64,000 nucleotides of DNA, from positions 806,001-870,000 of the forward strand of contig NZ_RAPV01000001.1 of NCBI RefSeq assembly GCF_003610295.1. Direction: 5' to 3'. The stretch is from Paraburkholderia sp. BL23I1N1. GTDB taxonomy: Bacteria > Pseudomonadota > Gammaproteobacteria > Burkholderiales > Burkholderiaceae. Below are positions 17,679-28,737 of the stretch, in pieces. How positions within the stretch are numbered: position 1 is the first letter of the stretch; every line of letters begins with the position of its first letter. A model generated the notes under the pieces. It worked only from the letters and a program-made list of their open reading frames with translations, was not told the DNA's origin and did not search any database. The position numbers and the translations under genes are program-made.

Positions 17679-18761
17679 ATGGACGACGAACTCAATACCC
17701 GACTCAAGCCCCTTCGCGAACGCATCGACGCGCTCGACGCGCAGCTGATCGCACTCCTCAATCAGCGTGCCGCCGTGGCGCTCGAAGTGGGCGAGGTGAA
17801 GAAGCATTTCAATGCACCGGTGTTCCGCCCGGAGCGCGAACAGCAGGTGATCGCGCGCCTGCAGGATATGAGCGACGGCCCGCTGGCCAGCGAACATATC
17901 AGCGCGATCTGGCGCGAGATCATGGCCGCGAGCCGCGCGCTCGAAAAGACCATCAAGGCCGCGTATCTCGGGCCGGTCGGCACGTATAGCGAACAGGCCA
18001 TGCACGAGTACTTCGGTCAGTCGATCGAAGGGTTGCCGTGCCCGTCGATCGACGAAGTATTCCGCTCGGTCGAAGCAGGCGCAGCCGAATTCGGCGTTGT
18101 GCCGGTCGAGAATTCGACCGAAGGCGCGGTGTCGCGCACGCTCGATCTGCTGCTGCAAACCCAACTCACGATCGGCGGCGAACTGGCCTTGCCGATTCAC
18201 CACAATCTCCTGACGCTGAACGGCGGTCTCACCGGCGTGACTCGCGTATGCGCGCACGCGCAGGCGCTCGCCCAGTGCCAGGGCTGGCTCGCGACCAACG
18301 CGCCGCATCTCGAGCGTCAGGCTGTGTCGAGCAATGCCGAAGCCGCGCGCATGGCGGCGGACGATCCAACTGTCGCCGCGATCGCCGGCGATCGCGCCGC
18401 AACGCATTACGGTCTGCAGGTCGCGTACGCCCTCATCCAGGACGATCCGCACAACCGCACGCGTTTCGTGATGATCGGCAAGGAGCGCACCGGCGTCAGC
18501 GGGCGCGATCAGACGTCGTTGATCACTTCGGTGGCGAACGAGCCGGGCGCCCTGTTCAAGTTGCTCGAGCCGTTGGCCCGCCATAGCGTATCCATGACCC
18601 GTTTCGAGTCGCGCCCGGCGCGCGTCGGCACGTGGGAGTATTACTTCTATATCGACGTCGAAGGCCATCGCGACGAACCGGCAGTTGCCGCCGCGCTTGC
18701 CGAACTCGGCCAGAAGGCCGCGTTCCTGAAGATACTCGGCTCGTATCCGCGCGCCTGCTAA
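17679..18761 (+). CDS. pheA: P-protein: chorismate mutase / prephenate dehydratase
   Basis: 360 residues from ATG 17679. Residues 1-90 are an AroQ-type chorismate mutase (LRERIDALDAQLIALLNQRAAVALEVGEVKK). Residues about 95-270 are prephenate dehydratase, with AYLGPVGTYSEQA and VPVENSTEGAVSRTL. The C-terminal ACT domain carries GALFKLLEPLA and the ESRP motif that senses phenylalanine. Together these give phenylpyruvate from chorismate, with feedback inhibition expected. The open frame extends 33 bases upstream without family similarity. Confidence 0.96.
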   Translation: MDDELNTRLKPLRERIDALDAQLIALLNQRAAVALEVGEVKKHFNAPVFRPEREQQVIARLQDMSDGPLASEHISAIWREIMAASRALEKTIKAAYLGPVGTYSEQAMHEYFGQSIEGLPCPSIDEVFRSVEAGAAEFGVVPVENSTEGAVSRTLDLLLQTQLTIGGELALPIHHNLLTLNGGLTGVTRVCAHAQALAQCQGWLATNAPHLERQAVSSNAEAARMAADDPTVAAIAGDRAATHYGLQVAYALIQDDPHNRTRFVMIGKERTGVSGRDQTSLITSVANEPGALFKLLEPLARHSVSMTRFESRPARVGTWEYYFYIDVEGHRDEPAVAAALAELGQKAAFLKILGSYPRAC

Positions 18762-18842
18762 TGTCTGTCGAGGCGCGCTCCTGCTGCTCGAGCGTGCCTG
18801 CCGCGAATTCATCCACTACTAATTAGTCGTTCGGAGATTTTC

Positions 18843-19955
18843 ATGACAACGTCCTTCGGTCCTTCCTATGTGCGCGCGATTGCGCCTTACATCGCCGGCA
18901 AGCCGATTTCGGAAGTGGCCCGCGAGTTTGGCCTCGACGAAGCGACCATCGTGAAGCTCGCGTCGAATGAAAATCCGCTCGGCATGCCGGAATCGGCGCA
19001 GCGCGCCATGGCGCAAGCCGCCAGCGAACTCGGCCGCTATCCGGATGCGAATGCATTCGAACTGAAGACGGCGCTGAGCGAGCGTTACGGCGTGCCGGCC
19101 GACTGGGTCACGCTCGGCAACGGCAGCAACGACATTCTCGAAATTGCCGCGCACGCGCTCGTCGAGAAGGGGCAGTCGATCGTCTACGCCCAATACTCGT
19201 TCGCGGTCTACGCGCTCGCCACGCAAGGCGTGGGCGCGCGTGCGGTCGTCGTGCCGGCCGTTAAGTACGGCCACGACCTCGATGCGATGCTCGCCGCGAT
19301 CACTGACGACACCCGGTTGATCTTCGTCGCGAACCCGAACAACCCGACCGGCACGTTCATCGAAGGCGCCAGGCTCGAAGCGTTTCTCGACAAGGTGCCG
19401 CGTCATGTGGCCGTGGTGCTCGACGAGGCGTACACGGAATATCTGCCGGAAGAAAAGCGCTACGACTCGATCGCGTGGGTGCGCCGTTATCCGAATCTGC
19501 TGGTTTCGCGCACGTTCTCGAAGGCGTTCGGCCTCGCGGGCTTGCGTGTCGGCTTTGCAATTGCGCAGCCTGAATTGACCGATTTGTTGAACCGTCTGCG
19601 TCAGCCGTTCAACGTGAACACGCTCGCGCAAGCCGCGGCGATCGCTGCGTTGAATGACACAGCGTTTCTGGAAAAGAGCGCGGCGCTGAACGCGCAAGGC
19701 TATCGCCGCCTGACCGAAGCGTTCGACAAACTCGGCCTCGAGTACGTGCCGTCGGACGGCAACTTCGTGCTGGTGCGCGTCGGCAACGACGACGCAGCCG
19801 GCAACCGCGTCAACCTCGAGTTGCTGAAGCAGGGCGTGATCGTTCGCCCGGTCGGCAACTACGGTTTGCCGCAATGGCTGCGCATCACGATCGGCCTGCC
19901 GGAAGAAAATGAAGCGTTCCTCGCGGCGCTCGAAAAGACGCTTGCCACCGCGTAA
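18843..19955 (+). CDS. hisC: Histidinol-phosphate aminotransferase (HisHb type)
   Basis: 370-residue class I/II PLP aminotransferase. K227 in SRTFSKAFGLAGLR holds PLP; NPNNPTG at 164-170 is the cofactor-binding turn. It sits inside the aromatic cluster rather than the his operon; such copies often also transaminate phenylpyruvate and hydroxyphenylpyruvate, completing phenylalanine and tyrosine synthesis next to pheA and tyrA. Substrate choice cannot be read from the sequence. A TTCGGAGA ribosome site precedes the ATG. Confidence 0.93.
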   Translation: MTTSFGPSYVRAIAPYIAGKPISEVAREFGLDEATIVKLASNENPLGMPESAQRAMAQAASELGRYPDANAFELKTALSERYGVPADWVTLGNGSNDILEIAAHALVEKGQSIVYAQYSFAVYALATQGVGARAVVVPAVKYGHDLDAMLAAITDDTRLIFVANPNNPTGTFIEGARLEAFLDKVPRHVAVVLDEAYTEYLPEEKRYDSIAWVRRYPNLLVSRTFSKAFGLAGLRVGFAIAQPELTDLLNRLRQPFNVNTLAQAAAIAALNDTAFLEKSAALNAQGYRRLTEAFDKLGLEYVPSDGNFVLVRVGNDDAAGNRVNLELLKQGVIVRPVGNYGLPQWLRITIGLPEENEAFLAALEKTLATA

Positions 19956-20006
19956 GCGGTTGACCTTGACCCACGCACCTAACTTGATGGAAGGCGCGCT
20001 TTTTCT

Positions 20007-20957
20007 GTGACCGACGTGGCCGCGTTCTCTTTTAACAAATTGGTGATTTTCGGTGTCGGCCTGATCGGCGGATCGCTCGCGCGCGCGTTGCGTGAGCTTG
20101 GCGAGCGCAGTGAGGTGACAGGCGCGCGCACGGTGATCGGTGTCGGGCGTTCGTCCGCGTCCACAGCGCGTGCGTTGGAGTTGGGCCTGATTGACGGATC
20201 CGCCGCATTGAACGACGAAGCCGCGTTGCGTGCTGCGCTGTCCGGCGCGGATATCGTGCTGCTTGCTACGCCAGTCGCGCAGACACAACCGTTGCTCGAA
20301 CACATTGCGCCGTTTCTCGACGCCGGCACGATCGTCACTGATGCCGGCAGCACCAAGTCCGACGTGGTTGCGTCCGCCCGCGCGGCGCTCGGCGCGCGCA
20401 TCGGCCAGTTCGTGCCGGGGCATCCGATTGCCGGCCGTGAAGCGAGCGGCCCGGATGCGGCGTTGCCAGATCTGTACGTGAATCGCAACGTCGTGCTGTG
20501 CCCGCTGCCAGAGAACACGCCGGAAGCGGTCGAACACGTTGCCGCGATGTGGCGTGCCACGGGCGCTTGCGTGCGTGACATGACGCCCGAGCAGCATGAC
20601 CGCGTGCTCGCATCGGTCAGCCATTTGCCGCACGTTTTGTCTTTCGCGCTGGTCGAGCAGATTCTCAGTTCGCCCGACGCCGCGCTGAAATTCTCATTTG
20701 CCGCCGGCGGTTTCCGCGACTTCACGCGGATCGCCGCGTCGAGCCCGGAAATGTGGCGCGACGTGTGCGTGGCAAATCGCGCCGCGTTGCTCGACGAACT
20801 CGATGCATACACGGCGGTGCTTACACGCATGCGCGCGGCGATCGAAGCAGGCGACGGCGCCGCGCTCGAAGCCGTGTTCGCGCGCTCGCGGGTCGCACGT
20901 AGCGAATGGCAGGAACAGCGCACTGCCGGGGCTGCGCCCGGCGACGCCTCGAAATAA
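20007..20957 (+). CDS. tyrA: Prephenate dehydrogenase TyrA
   Basis: 316 residues from a GTG start. NAD(P)-binding motif GVGLIGGS at 16-23. Oxidatively decarboxylates prephenate to 4-hydroxyphenylpyruvate for tyrosine. Family segments TDAGSTKSDV, FVPGHPIAGREASGP (prephenate binding) and SHLPHVLSFAL are present. No chorismate mutase or ACT domain is attached. It lies 51 bases after hisC and 18 before aroA. Confidence 0.94.
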   Translation: MTDVAAFSFNKLVIFGVGLIGGSLARALRELGERSEVTGARTVIGVGRSSASTARALELGLIDGSAALNDEAALRAALSGADIVLLATPVAQTQPLLEHIAPFLDAGTIVTDAGSTKSDVVASARAALGARIGQFVPGHPIAGREASGPDAALPDLYVNRNVVLCPLPENTPEAVEHVAAMWRATGACVRDMTPEQHDRVLASVSHLPHVLSFALVEQILSSPDAALKFSFAAGGFRDFTRIAASSPEMWRDVCVANRAALLDELDAYTAVLTRMRAAIEAGDGAALEAVFARSRVARSEWQEQRTAGAAPGDASK

Positions 20958-20975
20958 CCGGAATTGGACTCAATC

Positions 20976-22280
20976 ATGGAATTCCTCGATCTCGGACCCT
21001 TTTCTCGTGCATCCGGCACGGTTCGTTTGCCCGGTTCGAAAAGCATTTCGAATCGCGTGCTGCTGCTCGCGGCGCTTGCCGAAGGCGAAACGACGATCAC
21101 GAACCTGCTCGACTCCGACGACACCCGCGTGATGCTAGACGCGCTCGAAAAGCTCGGCGTGCGCCTGAAGCGCGAGGGCGATACCTGTGTCGTGAGTGGT
21201 ACGCGCGGTGCGTTCACGGCGCGCACAGCCGATCTGTTCCTAGGCAATGCCGGCACGGCGGTGCGTCCGCTAACGGCGGCGCTGGCGGTGAATGGCGGCG
21301 ATTATCGGATTCACGGCGTGCCCCGCATGCACGAGCGGCCGATCGGCGATCTGGTCGACGGCTTGCGGCAGATCGGCGCCAGGATCGACTATGAAGAGAA
21401 CGAAGGCTATCCGCCGTTGCGGATTCGCCCGGCGCAAATCACGGCCGATGCGCCGATCCGCGTGTGTGGCGACGTGTCGAGCCAGTTCCTGACTTCGCTG
21501 CTGATGACGTTGCCGCTGTTGCGCACGGAAAGCGGCGTGACGACCGTGCAGGTCGACGGCGAACTGATTTCGAAGCCGTACATCGAGATCACGATCAAGC
21601 TGATGGAGCGCTTCGGCATCAAGGTCGAGCGCCATGAATGGCATCGTTTCGTCGTGCCGGCGGGGCAGCGCTATCAATCGCCGGGCACGATCATGGTGGA
21701 AGGCGATGCGTCGTCGGCGTCGTATTTCCTCGCGGCCGGCGCGCTCGGCGGCGGCCCATTGCGGGTGGAAGGCGTGGGCCGTGCCAGCATTCAGGGCGAC
21801 GTCGGCTTTGCCGATGCGCTGATCAAGATGGGCGCGAACCTGCAGATGGGCGACGACTGGATCGAAGTGCGCGGTGTCGGCAACGACAATGGCAAGCTCG
21901 ACCCGATCGACATGGACTTCAACCTGATTCCCGATGCCGCGATGACGATCGCCGTCGCCGCGCTGTTCGCGGACGGAACGACCACGCTGCGCAATATTGC
22001 CAGCTGGCGCGTGAAGGAAACCGACCGGATCGCCGCCATGGCTACCGAACTGCGCAAGGTCGGCGCGAAGGTGCAGGAAGGCGAAGATTTCCTCGTCGTC
22101 ACGCCGTCGGAAAAGCTGATTCCGAACGCCGCGATCGACACCTATGATGATCACCGCATGGCCATGTGCTTTTCGCTCGTCAGCCTGGGTGGCGTGCCGA
22201 TCCGGATTAATGACCCGAAGTGCGTCGGCAAGACGTTTCCCGATTATTTCGAGCGCTTTACCGCGCTCGCTCAACCCTGA
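20976..22280 (+). CDS. aroA: 3-phosphoshikimate 1-carboxyvinyltransferase (EPSP synthase)
   Basis: 434 residues from ATG 20976; a TTG twelve bases upstream is in frame but gives no family residues. Joins shikimate-3-phosphate and [24 protein letters not shown] contains K22, and [16 protein letters not shown] is the PEP-binding segment with the usual glycine, so it is the ordinary glyphosate-sensitive-looking type. [10 protein letters not shown] appears here as [15 protein letters not shown]. Confidence 0.96.
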   Translation: MEFLDLGPFSRASGTVRLPGSKSISNRVLLLAALAEGETTITNLLDSDDTRVMLDALEKLGVRLKREGDTCVVSGTRGAFTARTADLFLGNAGTAVRPLTAALAVNGGDYRIHGVPRMHERPIGDLVDGLRQIGARIDYEENEGYPPLRIRPAQITADAPIRVCGDVSSQFLTSLLMTLPLLRTESGVTTVQVDGELISKPYIEITIKLMERFGIKVERHEWHRFVVPAGQRYQSPGTIMVEGDASSASYFLAAGALGGGPLRVEGVGRASIQGDVGFADALIKMGANLQMGDDWIEVRGVGNDNGKLDPIDMDFNLIPDAAMTIAVAALFADGTTTLRNIASWRVKETDRIAAMATELRKVGAKVQEGEDFLVVTPSEKLIPNAAIDTYDDHRMAMCFSLVSLGGVPIRINDPKCVGKTFPDYFERFTALAQP

Positions 22281-22315
22281 TTCGCTCCTGAATCGACTGA
22301 CGTGCGACTTTTTCG

Positions 22316-23002
22316 ATGAAACCGATCCGTCCCTTTCACCAAACGCCCGTCATTACGATCGACGGCCCCAGCGCCTCGGGCAAAGGCACCGTGGCCGCGC
22401 TGGTTGCCGCGAATCTCGGCTTCCATTTGCTGGATAGCGGCGCGCTGTACCGGCTCGCCGCGCTCGCCAGCATGCGCTACAACATCGTGGCGGACGACGT
22501 CGACGCGCTTGTAAAACTGATCGACGATCTGCACATCACCTTTCGCGAGGGGCTGGCGCAGCTCGACGGCACCGATGTATCCGCCGACATTCGGGCCGAG
22601 GAAGTCGGCAGCCGGGCCTCGGCGATCGCCGTGCACGCGCCCGTGCGAACCGCGCTGGTGGCCCGTCAGCGGGCGTTTCGTAAGGAACCGGGGCTGGTCG
22701 CCGACGGCCGCGACATGGGCACGGTGATCTTCCAGGACGCCGTGCTGAAGGTGTTCATGACCGCCAGTGTCGAGGCCCGTGCGGCGCGCCGGCATAAGCA
22801 ATTGATCCAAAAAGGATTTTCTGCTAATATAGATGACTTGCTCCGTGATTTGCGTGAGCGCGACGAGCGTGACAGTCAGCGCGCGGCCGCGCCGCTCAAG
22901 CCTGCAGCGGATGCAAAGCTGCTTGATACCTCGGCATTGTCCATCGACCAGGCGGTCGAGCAGGTGGTGCAGTGGTATGAAGCATGGGTCCCACATGCTT
23001 GA
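22316..23002 (+). CDS. cmk: Cytidylate kinase
   Basis: 228 residues. Phosphorylates CMP and dCMP. P-loop GPSASGKGT at 17-25; [13 protein letters not shown] and [12 protein letters not shown] are the CMP-binding and Walker B-like regions; the lid segment holds [10 protein letters not shown]. It keeps its usual place between aroA and rpsA. Confidence 0.96.
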   Translation: MKPIRPFHQTPVITIDGPSASGKGTVAALVAANLGFHLLDSGALYRLAALASMRYNIVADDVDALVKLIDDLHITFREGLAQLDGTDVSADIRAEEVGSRASAIAVHAPVRTALVARQRAFRKEPGLVADGRDMGTVIFQDAVLKVFMTASVEARAARRHKQLIQKGFSANIDDLLRDLRERDERDSQRAAAPLKPAADAKLLDTSALSIDQAVEQVVQWYEAWVPHA

Positions 23003-23209
23003 TGTTTGCGTAGTTTTGTTTGCGTTGTTTTTGAGCAGCGCTTTAAGCAGTGGGCGCAGTAGAAGTAGCGTTGTCAGTAGGTGCTCCGCGGCATGTGTCG
23101 TGGAGCGTGTTTTAACCCCTTAACCCCGCGTGGCATTCGCATTCTTGCCGTAGTTGCTGACCGTCCTGGCCAGCCGGGCACCGCGAGAACCATGCAAATT
23201 TTGATTTTT

Positions 23210-24925
23210 ATGTCCGACCTGCAAACTTCCAACCCGAATACCGAATCTTTTGCGGCTCTGTTCGAAGAGTCGCTGACCAAGCAAGACATGCGCGCCGGCG
23301 AAGTGATCTCCGCCGAAGTCGTGCGTGTTGACCACAACTTCGTGGTCGTCAACGCTGGTCTCAAGTCCGAAGCCTACATCCCGCTCGAAGAGTTCCTGAA
23401 CGACGCGGGCGAGGTAGAAGTGCAGGCGGGCGACTTCGTTTCCGTCGCGATCGACGCGCTGGAAAACGGCTATGGCGACACGATCCTGTCGCGCGACAAG
23501 GCGAAGCGTCTGGCTTCGTGGCTGTCGCTGGAAAAGGCTCTCGACAACAACGAACTCGTGACCGGCACGATCACGGGCAAGGTCAAGGGCGGCATGACCG
23601 TCATGGTCAACGGCATCCGCGCGTTCCTGCCGGGTTCGCTGGTTGACACGCGTCCGGTTAAGGACACGACCCCGTACGAAGGCAAGACGCTGGAATTCCG
23701 CGTCATCAAGCTCGACCGCAAGCGTAACAACGTCGTGCTGTCGCGCCGTGCCGTGATCGAAGCAACCCAGGGCGAAGAGCGCGCAAAGCTGCTCGAAACG
23801 CTGAAGGAAGGCGCGATCGTGGAAGGCGTGGTGAAGAACATCACCGATTACGGCGCGTTCGTGGACCTCGGCGGTATCGACGGCCTGCTGCACATCACCG
23901 ACATCGCATGGCGTCGTGTGCGTCACCCGAGCGAAGTTCTGTCGGTTGGCCAGGAAGTCACCGCGAAGATCCTCAAGTTCGATCAAGAGAAGAACCGCGT
24001 TTCGCTGGGCATCAAGCAACTGGGCGACGATCCGTGGGAAGGCATTTCCCGCCGTTACCCGTCGGGCACGCGCCTGTTCGGTAAGGTCACCAACATCACC
24101 GACTACGGCGCATTCGTCGAAGTGGAATCGGGCATCGAAGGCCTGGTTCACGTGTCGGAAATGGACTGGACGAACAAGAACGTTGCACCGTCGAAGGTTG
24201 TTCAGCTGGGCGACGAAGTCGAAGTCATGGTTCTCGAAATCGACGAAGACCGCCGCCGTATCAGCCTCGGCATGAAGCAATGCAAGCCGAACCCGTGGGA
24301 CGACTTCAGCCGCAACTTCAAGAAGGGCGACAAGCTGCAAGGCGCAATCAAGTCGATCACCGACTTCGGCGTCTTCATCGGTCTGCCGGGCGGCATCGAC
24401 GGTCTGGTTCACCTGTCGGACCTGTCGTGGAGCGAAACGGGCGAAGAAGCAGTTCGCAAGTACAAGAAGGGCGACGAAGTGGAAGCGATCGTTCTCGGCA
24501 TCGACGTCGAGAAGGAACGCATTTCGCTGGGTATCAAGCAGCTCGAAGGCGACCCGTTCAGCAACTTCGTTGCAATGAACGACAAGGGTTCGATCGTCGA
24601 CGGCGTGGTCAAGACGGTAGACGCGAAGGGTGCAGTGGTTACGCTGTCGGCTGAAGTCGAAGGCTACCTGCGTGCTTCGGAAATCGCGCAAGACCGCGTG
24701 GAAGATGCTCGCAACGTGCTGAAGGAAGGCGACAAGGTCAACGCGATGATCATCAACATCGATCGCAAGTCGCGTGGCATCAACCTGTCGGTCAAGGCCA
24801 AGGATTCGGCTGAGCAACAGGAAGCGATCCGCGGCCTGGCTTCGTCGGATTCGAGCTCGGCTGCTACCGGCACGACGAACCTCGGCGCGCTGCTGAAGGC
24901 CAAGCTCGACGGCCAGAACCAGTAA
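23210..24925 (+). CDS. rpsA: 30S ribosomal protein S1
   Basis: 571 residues from ATG 23210 ([10 protein letters not shown], the common Burkholderiales start); an in-frame ATG at 23192 would add six residues. Six S1 RNA-binding repeats follow; the third to fifth carry repeated NITDYGAFV and [11 protein letters not shown] segments. It brings mRNA to the ribosome. The 207-base gap after cmk likely holds its own promoter, as expected for a gene needed at ribosomal levels. Codon use is strongly biased to GAAGGC, AAG and GTC, consistent with high expression. Confidence 0.97.
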   Translation: MSDLQTSNPNTESFAALFEESLTKQDMRAGEVISAEVVRVDHNFVVVNAGLKSEAYIPLEEFLNDAGEVEVQAGDFVSVAIDALENGYGDTILSRDKAKRLASWLSLEKALDNNELVTGTITGKVKGGMTVMVNGIRAFLPGSLVDTRPVKDTTPYEGKTLEFRVIKLDRKRNNVVLSRRAVIEATQGEERAKLLETLKEGAIVEGVVKNITDYGAFVDLGGIDGLLHITDIAWRRVRHPSEVLSVGQEVTAKILKFDQEKNRVSLGIKQLGDDPWEGISRRYPSGTRLFGKVTNITDYGAFVEVESGIEGLVHVSEMDWTNKNVAPSKVVQLGDEVEVMVLEIDEDRRRISLGMKQCKPNPWDDFSRNFKKGDKLQGAIKSITDFGVFIGLPGGIDGLVHLSDLSWSETGEEAVRKYKKGDEVEAIVLGIDVEKERISLGIKQLEGDPFSNFVAMNDKGSIVDGVVKTVDAKGAVVTLSAEVEGYLRASEIAQDRVEDARNVLKEGDKVNAMIINIDRKSRGINLSVKAKDSAEQQEAIRGLASSDSSSAATGTTNLGALLKAKLDGQNQ

Positions 24926-24957
24926 GCCCTGCGTTTTCTTGAGAGGTCTGCTGCAGT

Positions 24958-25284
24958 ATGACCAAATCGGAATTGGTCGCCCAGCTGGCTACGCGATTTC
25001 CGCAGCTTGTACTTAAAGATGCGGATTTCGCGGTGAAGACGATGCTCGATGCGATGTCGGAGGCGCTTGCCAACGGTCATCGCATTGAAATTCGCGGCTT
25101 CGGCAGCTTCGGCCTTAATCGTCGTCCCTCCCGCGTCGGGCGTAATCCGAAGTCGGGCGAGAAGGTGCTGGTTCCTGAGAAGTACGTACCGCATTTCAAG
25201 CCGGGCAAGGAATTGCGCGAGCGGGTAGACGGACGTTCGGGCGAGCCGCTGAAGGCCGATGAGCCGGATGACGACGACCTGTAA
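24958..25284 (+). CDS. ihfB: Integration host factor subunit beta
   Basis: 108 residues. HU/IHF fold with the DNA-bending arm [20 protein letters not shown], including the proline that inserts between base pairs. It starts with [14 protein letters not shown], typical of IhfB. An acidic tail (DEPDDDDL) extends past the normal end. The partner IhfA is elsewhere. Follows rpsA by 32 bases, as in most proteobacteria. Confidence 0.95.
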   Translation: MTKSELVAQLATRFPQLVLKDADFAVKTMLDAMSEALANGHRIEIRGFGSFGLNRRPSRVGRNPKSGEKVLVPEKYVPHFKPGKELRERVDGRSGEPLKADEPDDDDL

Positions 25285-25645
25285 ATGCTTCGCTGTGCGG
25301 TTCGCAGCACGGCATTGGTAGCGTCAGCGGCCAAAGCCAGACGGCAAAAGACCAGAAAAAGCGCCTTCGGGCGCTTTTTTTTTTCGTCCATTGTCTTCAT
25401 TGAGAGAATTTGTTCGTGGACTGCGGGCGGCGCGTTCCAAAGCGCGGTTCGCCCAAGAAGCGAACACGCCTGCCGACGCGTACGCCTGAAGCAAGATAAA
25501 CCGCGCATAAGTGCTCTATTAGCCAGTTCCTGCCCAGCCGCGAGGGCTTCAATTACAATACGGGTCACTTCGGCGCGGGCAACACCGTGGCGCGACGCGT
25601 CATCAAGCCGGCGTCACCCCGCAACTGCCGTCAAGAGACCTATTC
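25285..25645. other. Intergenic region ihfB to lapA
   Basis: 361 bases with one clear element, the terminator at 25355-25384. The remaining 260 bases should hold the lapAB promoter. No gene is visible. Confidence 0.45.
25355..25384 (+). terminator. Terminator of the rpsA-ihfB unit
   Basis: AAAAAGCGCC-TTCG-GGCGCTTTTTTTTTT: a short GC stem with a UUCG tetraloop and a T-run of ten. Confidence 0.95.
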
Positions 25646-25939
25646 ATGAAATTTATCGTCTGGCTGATCCGTGTGCTGGTGTTCGTGCTCCTGCTGGTGC
25701 TCGCGCTCTCCAATACACAACCCGCTACGTTGAATTTCCTCGCTGGCTACGCGTGGTCGGCGCCTTTGATTCTGATTGGCCTCGCGTTTTTTGTAGTGGG
25801 GCTGCTGGCCGGGCTGGTGTCGTCAATACCGGCCATGGTGCGCCTGCGCATGGAGAATGGCCGGCTCAAGCGCGAGTTGCGTGTGGCGCGCGAAACCCCG
25901 GTCGTGGTCGAACAACCGCCCATGCCGCCGCTGATCTAA
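25646..25939 (+). CDS. lapA: LapA family membrane protein (DUF1049)
   Basis: 97 residues, two membrane segments at about 3-22 and 40-62, with a short cytoplasmic coiled tail (RLRMENGRLKRELRVARE). SNTQPATLNFL between the helices is typical of the family. LapA works with LapB at the inner membrane to balance lipopolysaccharide synthesis through control of LpxC turnover in E. coli. LapB follows 69 bases later. Confidence 0.88.
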   Translation: MKFIVWLIRVLVFVLLLVLALSNTQPATLNFLAGYAWSAPLILIGLAFFVVGLLAGLVSSIPAMVRLRMENGRLKRELRVARETPVVVEQPPMPPLI

Positions 25940-26008
25940 GTTGTATTCTGCCGCGCCTCTGAAGCGCGGCTTTCCGTTTCCGCTGTCCCGCACATTTGCA
26001 TTAATCGC

Positions 26009-27184
26009 ATGGATCTAGACTTCTGGTGGCTGCTTGCCGTACCCGTCGCTTTTGCGTTCGGCTGGATGGCCGCGCGCTACGACCTCAAGACGCTGCTGTC
26101 CGAAAGCGCCAACCTGCCGCGTTCGTACTTTCGTGGCCTCAATTTCCTGCTCAATGAGCAGCCTGACCAGGCGATCGACGCGTTTATCGAAGTCGTCAAG
26201 CTCGACCCGGAAACGATCGAGTTGCACTTCGCGCTGGGCAATCTGTTCCGCCGGCGCGGTGAGACGGACCGCGCGATTCGTGTGCATCAGAACCTGTTGA
26301 GCCGCACCGATCTGCCTGTCACCGAACGCGATCATGCGCTGTACGAACTGGGCCAGGACTTTCTGAAAGCCGGTTTGCTCGATCGCGCCGAAGAGACTTT
26401 CCGCTCGCTCGAAACCGGCAATTACGCGCTGGGTGCACAGCGTGCGCTGCTGACCATCTACCAGATCGAGAAAGACTGGGTGAAATCGATCGACACTGCG
26501 CGCCATCTGGAGACAATGGGCGCCGAGTCGCTCGACAAGGAAATCGCGCAGTTCCATTGCGAGCTCGCCCAGGAAGCGCTGCAGCAGAAAAACGCGGACG
26601 AGGCGCGGCGCCAGCTCGGTTTTGCGTTGAAGGCGAACCCGACCAACGTGCGCGCCACGATTCTGTTCGGTGACGTCGATGCGGCGGGCGGCTCGCAAGA
26701 GGACGCGATCGTCCAATGGCGGCGCGTCGAGGAACAGAATCCTGCCTATCTCCCGCTCGTCGCGGAAAAGCTGATGAAGGCCTATGAGGCGCTCGGCCGA
26801 CCGCAGGACGGCGCCGATCTGCTGATCACGTGGGTAGACAGCTATCCGTCGAACGATCTGCTCGACGTGACCTACCAGCACATTGCGGCGATACGCGGAC
26901 CCGACGCCGCGCATGCGCTAGCGCGCTCGCAGATGCAGAAGTCGCCGAATCTCGCGGGTATGACGCGTCTTCTGGAAGCCCAGGAGGCCGTCGCGGAAGA
27001 GCCGCGGCGCAGCGAGCTCGAATTGATGCGCACGCTGATTCGTCAGCGCACCAAAAATCTGCCACGGTATACGTGCCAGAATTGTGGTTTCAGGGCGCGG
27101 CTGTTTTACTGGCAGTGCCCGGGTTGCAGCGGTTGGGAAACCTACGCGCCGCGTCGCGTCGAACCGATCACGGCGTCGAATTGA
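26009..27184 (+). CDS. lapB: Lipopolysaccharide assembly protein LapB
   Basis: 391 residues. An N-terminal membrane helix (about 5-20), a row of TPR helices (such as NEQPDQAIDAFIEVVKLDPETIELHFALGNLFRRRGETDRAI), and a C-terminal rubredoxin-like metal site with C356, C359, C370 and C373 (CQNC, CPGC). This architecture is diagnostic. It regulates FtsH-mediated LpxC degradation in enterobacteria; the same role here is inferred. It stands directly before sugar genes for LPS. Confidence 0.94.
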   Translation: MDLDFWWLLAVPVAFAFGWMAARYDLKTLLSESANLPRSYFRGLNFLLNEQPDQAIDAFIEVVKLDPETIELHFALGNLFRRRGETDRAIRVHQNLLSRTDLPVTERDHALYELGQDFLKAGLLDRAEETFRSLETGNYALGAQRALLTIYQIEKDWVKSIDTARHLETMGAESLDKEIAQFHCELAQEALQQKNADEARRQLGFALKANPTNVRATILFGDVDAAGGSQEDAIVQWRRVEEQNPAYLPLVAEKLMKAYEALGRPQDGADLLITWVDSYPSNDLLDVTYQHIAAIRGPDAAHALARSQMQKSPNLAGMTRLLEAQEAVAEEPRRSELELMRTLIRQRTKNLPRYTCQNCGFRARLFYWQCPGCSGWETYAPRRVEPITASN

Positions 27185-27321
27185 CACGGATGTAATCGCG
27201 GATGCAATCGTACGGCCGCGCCGCAACGACGGCGGCCTGTCAGGCGGATTAAGCCGGGTGGGATCATGACGGCCTTGCTCACTACGAGAAACCCTCACCG
27301 GAACCCTCTACCGGAAAGCGT

Positions 27322-28737
27322 ATGAAAATCACCATTATCGGCACGGGCTATGTTGGACTCGTCACCGGCGCGTGCCTCGCCGAAATCGGCCATGACGTCT
27401 TCTGTCTCGACGTCGACCCGCGCAAGATCGAAATCCTCAACAATGGCGGCGTGCCGATCCACGAGCCGGGTTTGCTGGAGATCATCGCCCGCACGCGCGC
27501 GGCGCGCCGCATCACGTTTTCGACGGATATCGAAGCGAGCGTGGCACACGGCGAAGTGCAGTTCATCGCCGTCGGCACGCCGCCGGACGAAGACGGCTCG
27601 GCCGACCTGCAATACGTGCTCGAAGCGGCGCGCAACATCGGCCGCACGATGAACGGCTTCAAGGTGATCGTCGACAAATCGACGGTGCCGGTCGGCACGG
27701 CACAACGCGTGCGCGCGGTGGTCGAAGAGGAACTGGCAAAGCGCGGGCTCGCCAATAGTGAACAGCATCGTTTCTCGGTGGTGTCGAACCCCGAGTTTCT
27801 GAAGGAAGGCGCGGCCGTCGACGACTTCATGCGTCCCGATCGCATCGTGCTCGGCAGCGACGAAGACGAGGCCGGCCTGCGCGCGCGTGAACTGATGAAG
27901 CGTCTGTACGCGCCGTTCAACCGAAATCACGAACGCACGCTGTACATGGATGTGCGCTCGGCTGAATTCACAAAATACGCAGCCAATGCGATGCTCGCCA
28001 CGCGCATCTCGTTCATGAACGAGATGTCGAATCTGGCGGACCGGGTCGGCGCGGATATCGAAGCGGTGCGTCGTGGCATCGGCTCGGACCCGCGCATCGG
28101 CTATCACTTCCTGTATGCCGGCGCCGGCTACGGCGGCTCGTGCTTCCCGAAAGACGTGCAGGCGCTGATCCGCGCTGCCAGCGAAAGCGGCCACAATCTG
28201 CGCATCCTCGAAGCGGTCGAGGAAGTGAACCACAAGCAGAAAGACGTGCTGGTGAAGAAAATCACGGGCAAGCTCGGTGAAGACCTGAGCGGCCGCACGT
28301 TCGCCGTGTGGGGTCTCGCGTTCAAGCCGAATACCGACGATATGCGCGAAGCGCCGAGCCGCCGCGTGATCGCCGAATTGCTGGCGCGTGGTGCCCACGT
28401 GCGCGCGTACGATCCGGTGGCGGTGGCCGAAGCGCGCCGCGTATTCGCCCTCGATCTGCACGATGCGCCGGAACAGCAGGCGCGTCTCACGTTCACGAGC
28501 ACCCAGGACGAGACGCTCACCGGTGCCGATGCGCTGGTGGTCGTCACCGAATGGAAGGAATTCAAGAGCCCGGATTTCGTGCATCTGAAATCAGTGCTGA
28601 AGTCGCCGCTGATTTTCGACGGCCGCAATCTGTACGAGCCGGACGCGATGACCGAGCTCGGTATCGACTATCACTCGATCGGACGACCTTATGCCCAGCC
28701 CTCTGAATCTCCGGCCGATGTCTCCAGCAATGCCTGA
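27322..28737 (+). CDS. ugd: UDP-glucose 6-dehydrogenase
   Basis: 471 residues. Oxidises UDP-glucose to UDP-glucuronate with two NAD. GxGxxG at 7-12 (GTGYVG), K and E in [14 protein letters not shown], and the catalytic C274 in [14 protein letters not shown]. In Burkholderia, UDP-glucuronate feeds Ara4N modification of lipid A and polysaccharides. The stop codon lies inside the coding start of rfaE1. Confidence 0.96.
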   Translation: MKITIIGTGYVGLVTGACLAEIGHDVFCLDVDPRKIEILNNGGVPIHEPGLLEIIARTRAARRITFSTDIEASVAHGEVQFIAVGTPPDEDGSADLQYVLEAARNIGRTMNGFKVIVDKSTVPVGTAQRVRAVVEEELAKRGLANSEQHRFSVVSNPEFLKEGAAVDDFMRPDRIVLGSDEDEAGLRARELMKRLYAPFNRNHERTLYMDVRSAEFTKYAANAMLATRISFMNEMSNLADRVGADIEAVRRGIGSDPRIGYHFLYAGAGYGGSCFPKDVQALIRAASESGHNLRILEAVEEVNHKQKDVLVKKITGKLGEDLSGRTFAVWGLAFKPNTDDMREAPSRRVIAELLARGAHVRAYDPVAVAEARRVFALDLHDAPEQQARLTFTSTQDETLTGADALVVVTEWKEFKSPDFVHLKSVLKSPLIFDGRNLYEPDAMTELGIDYHSIGRPYAQPSESPADVSSNA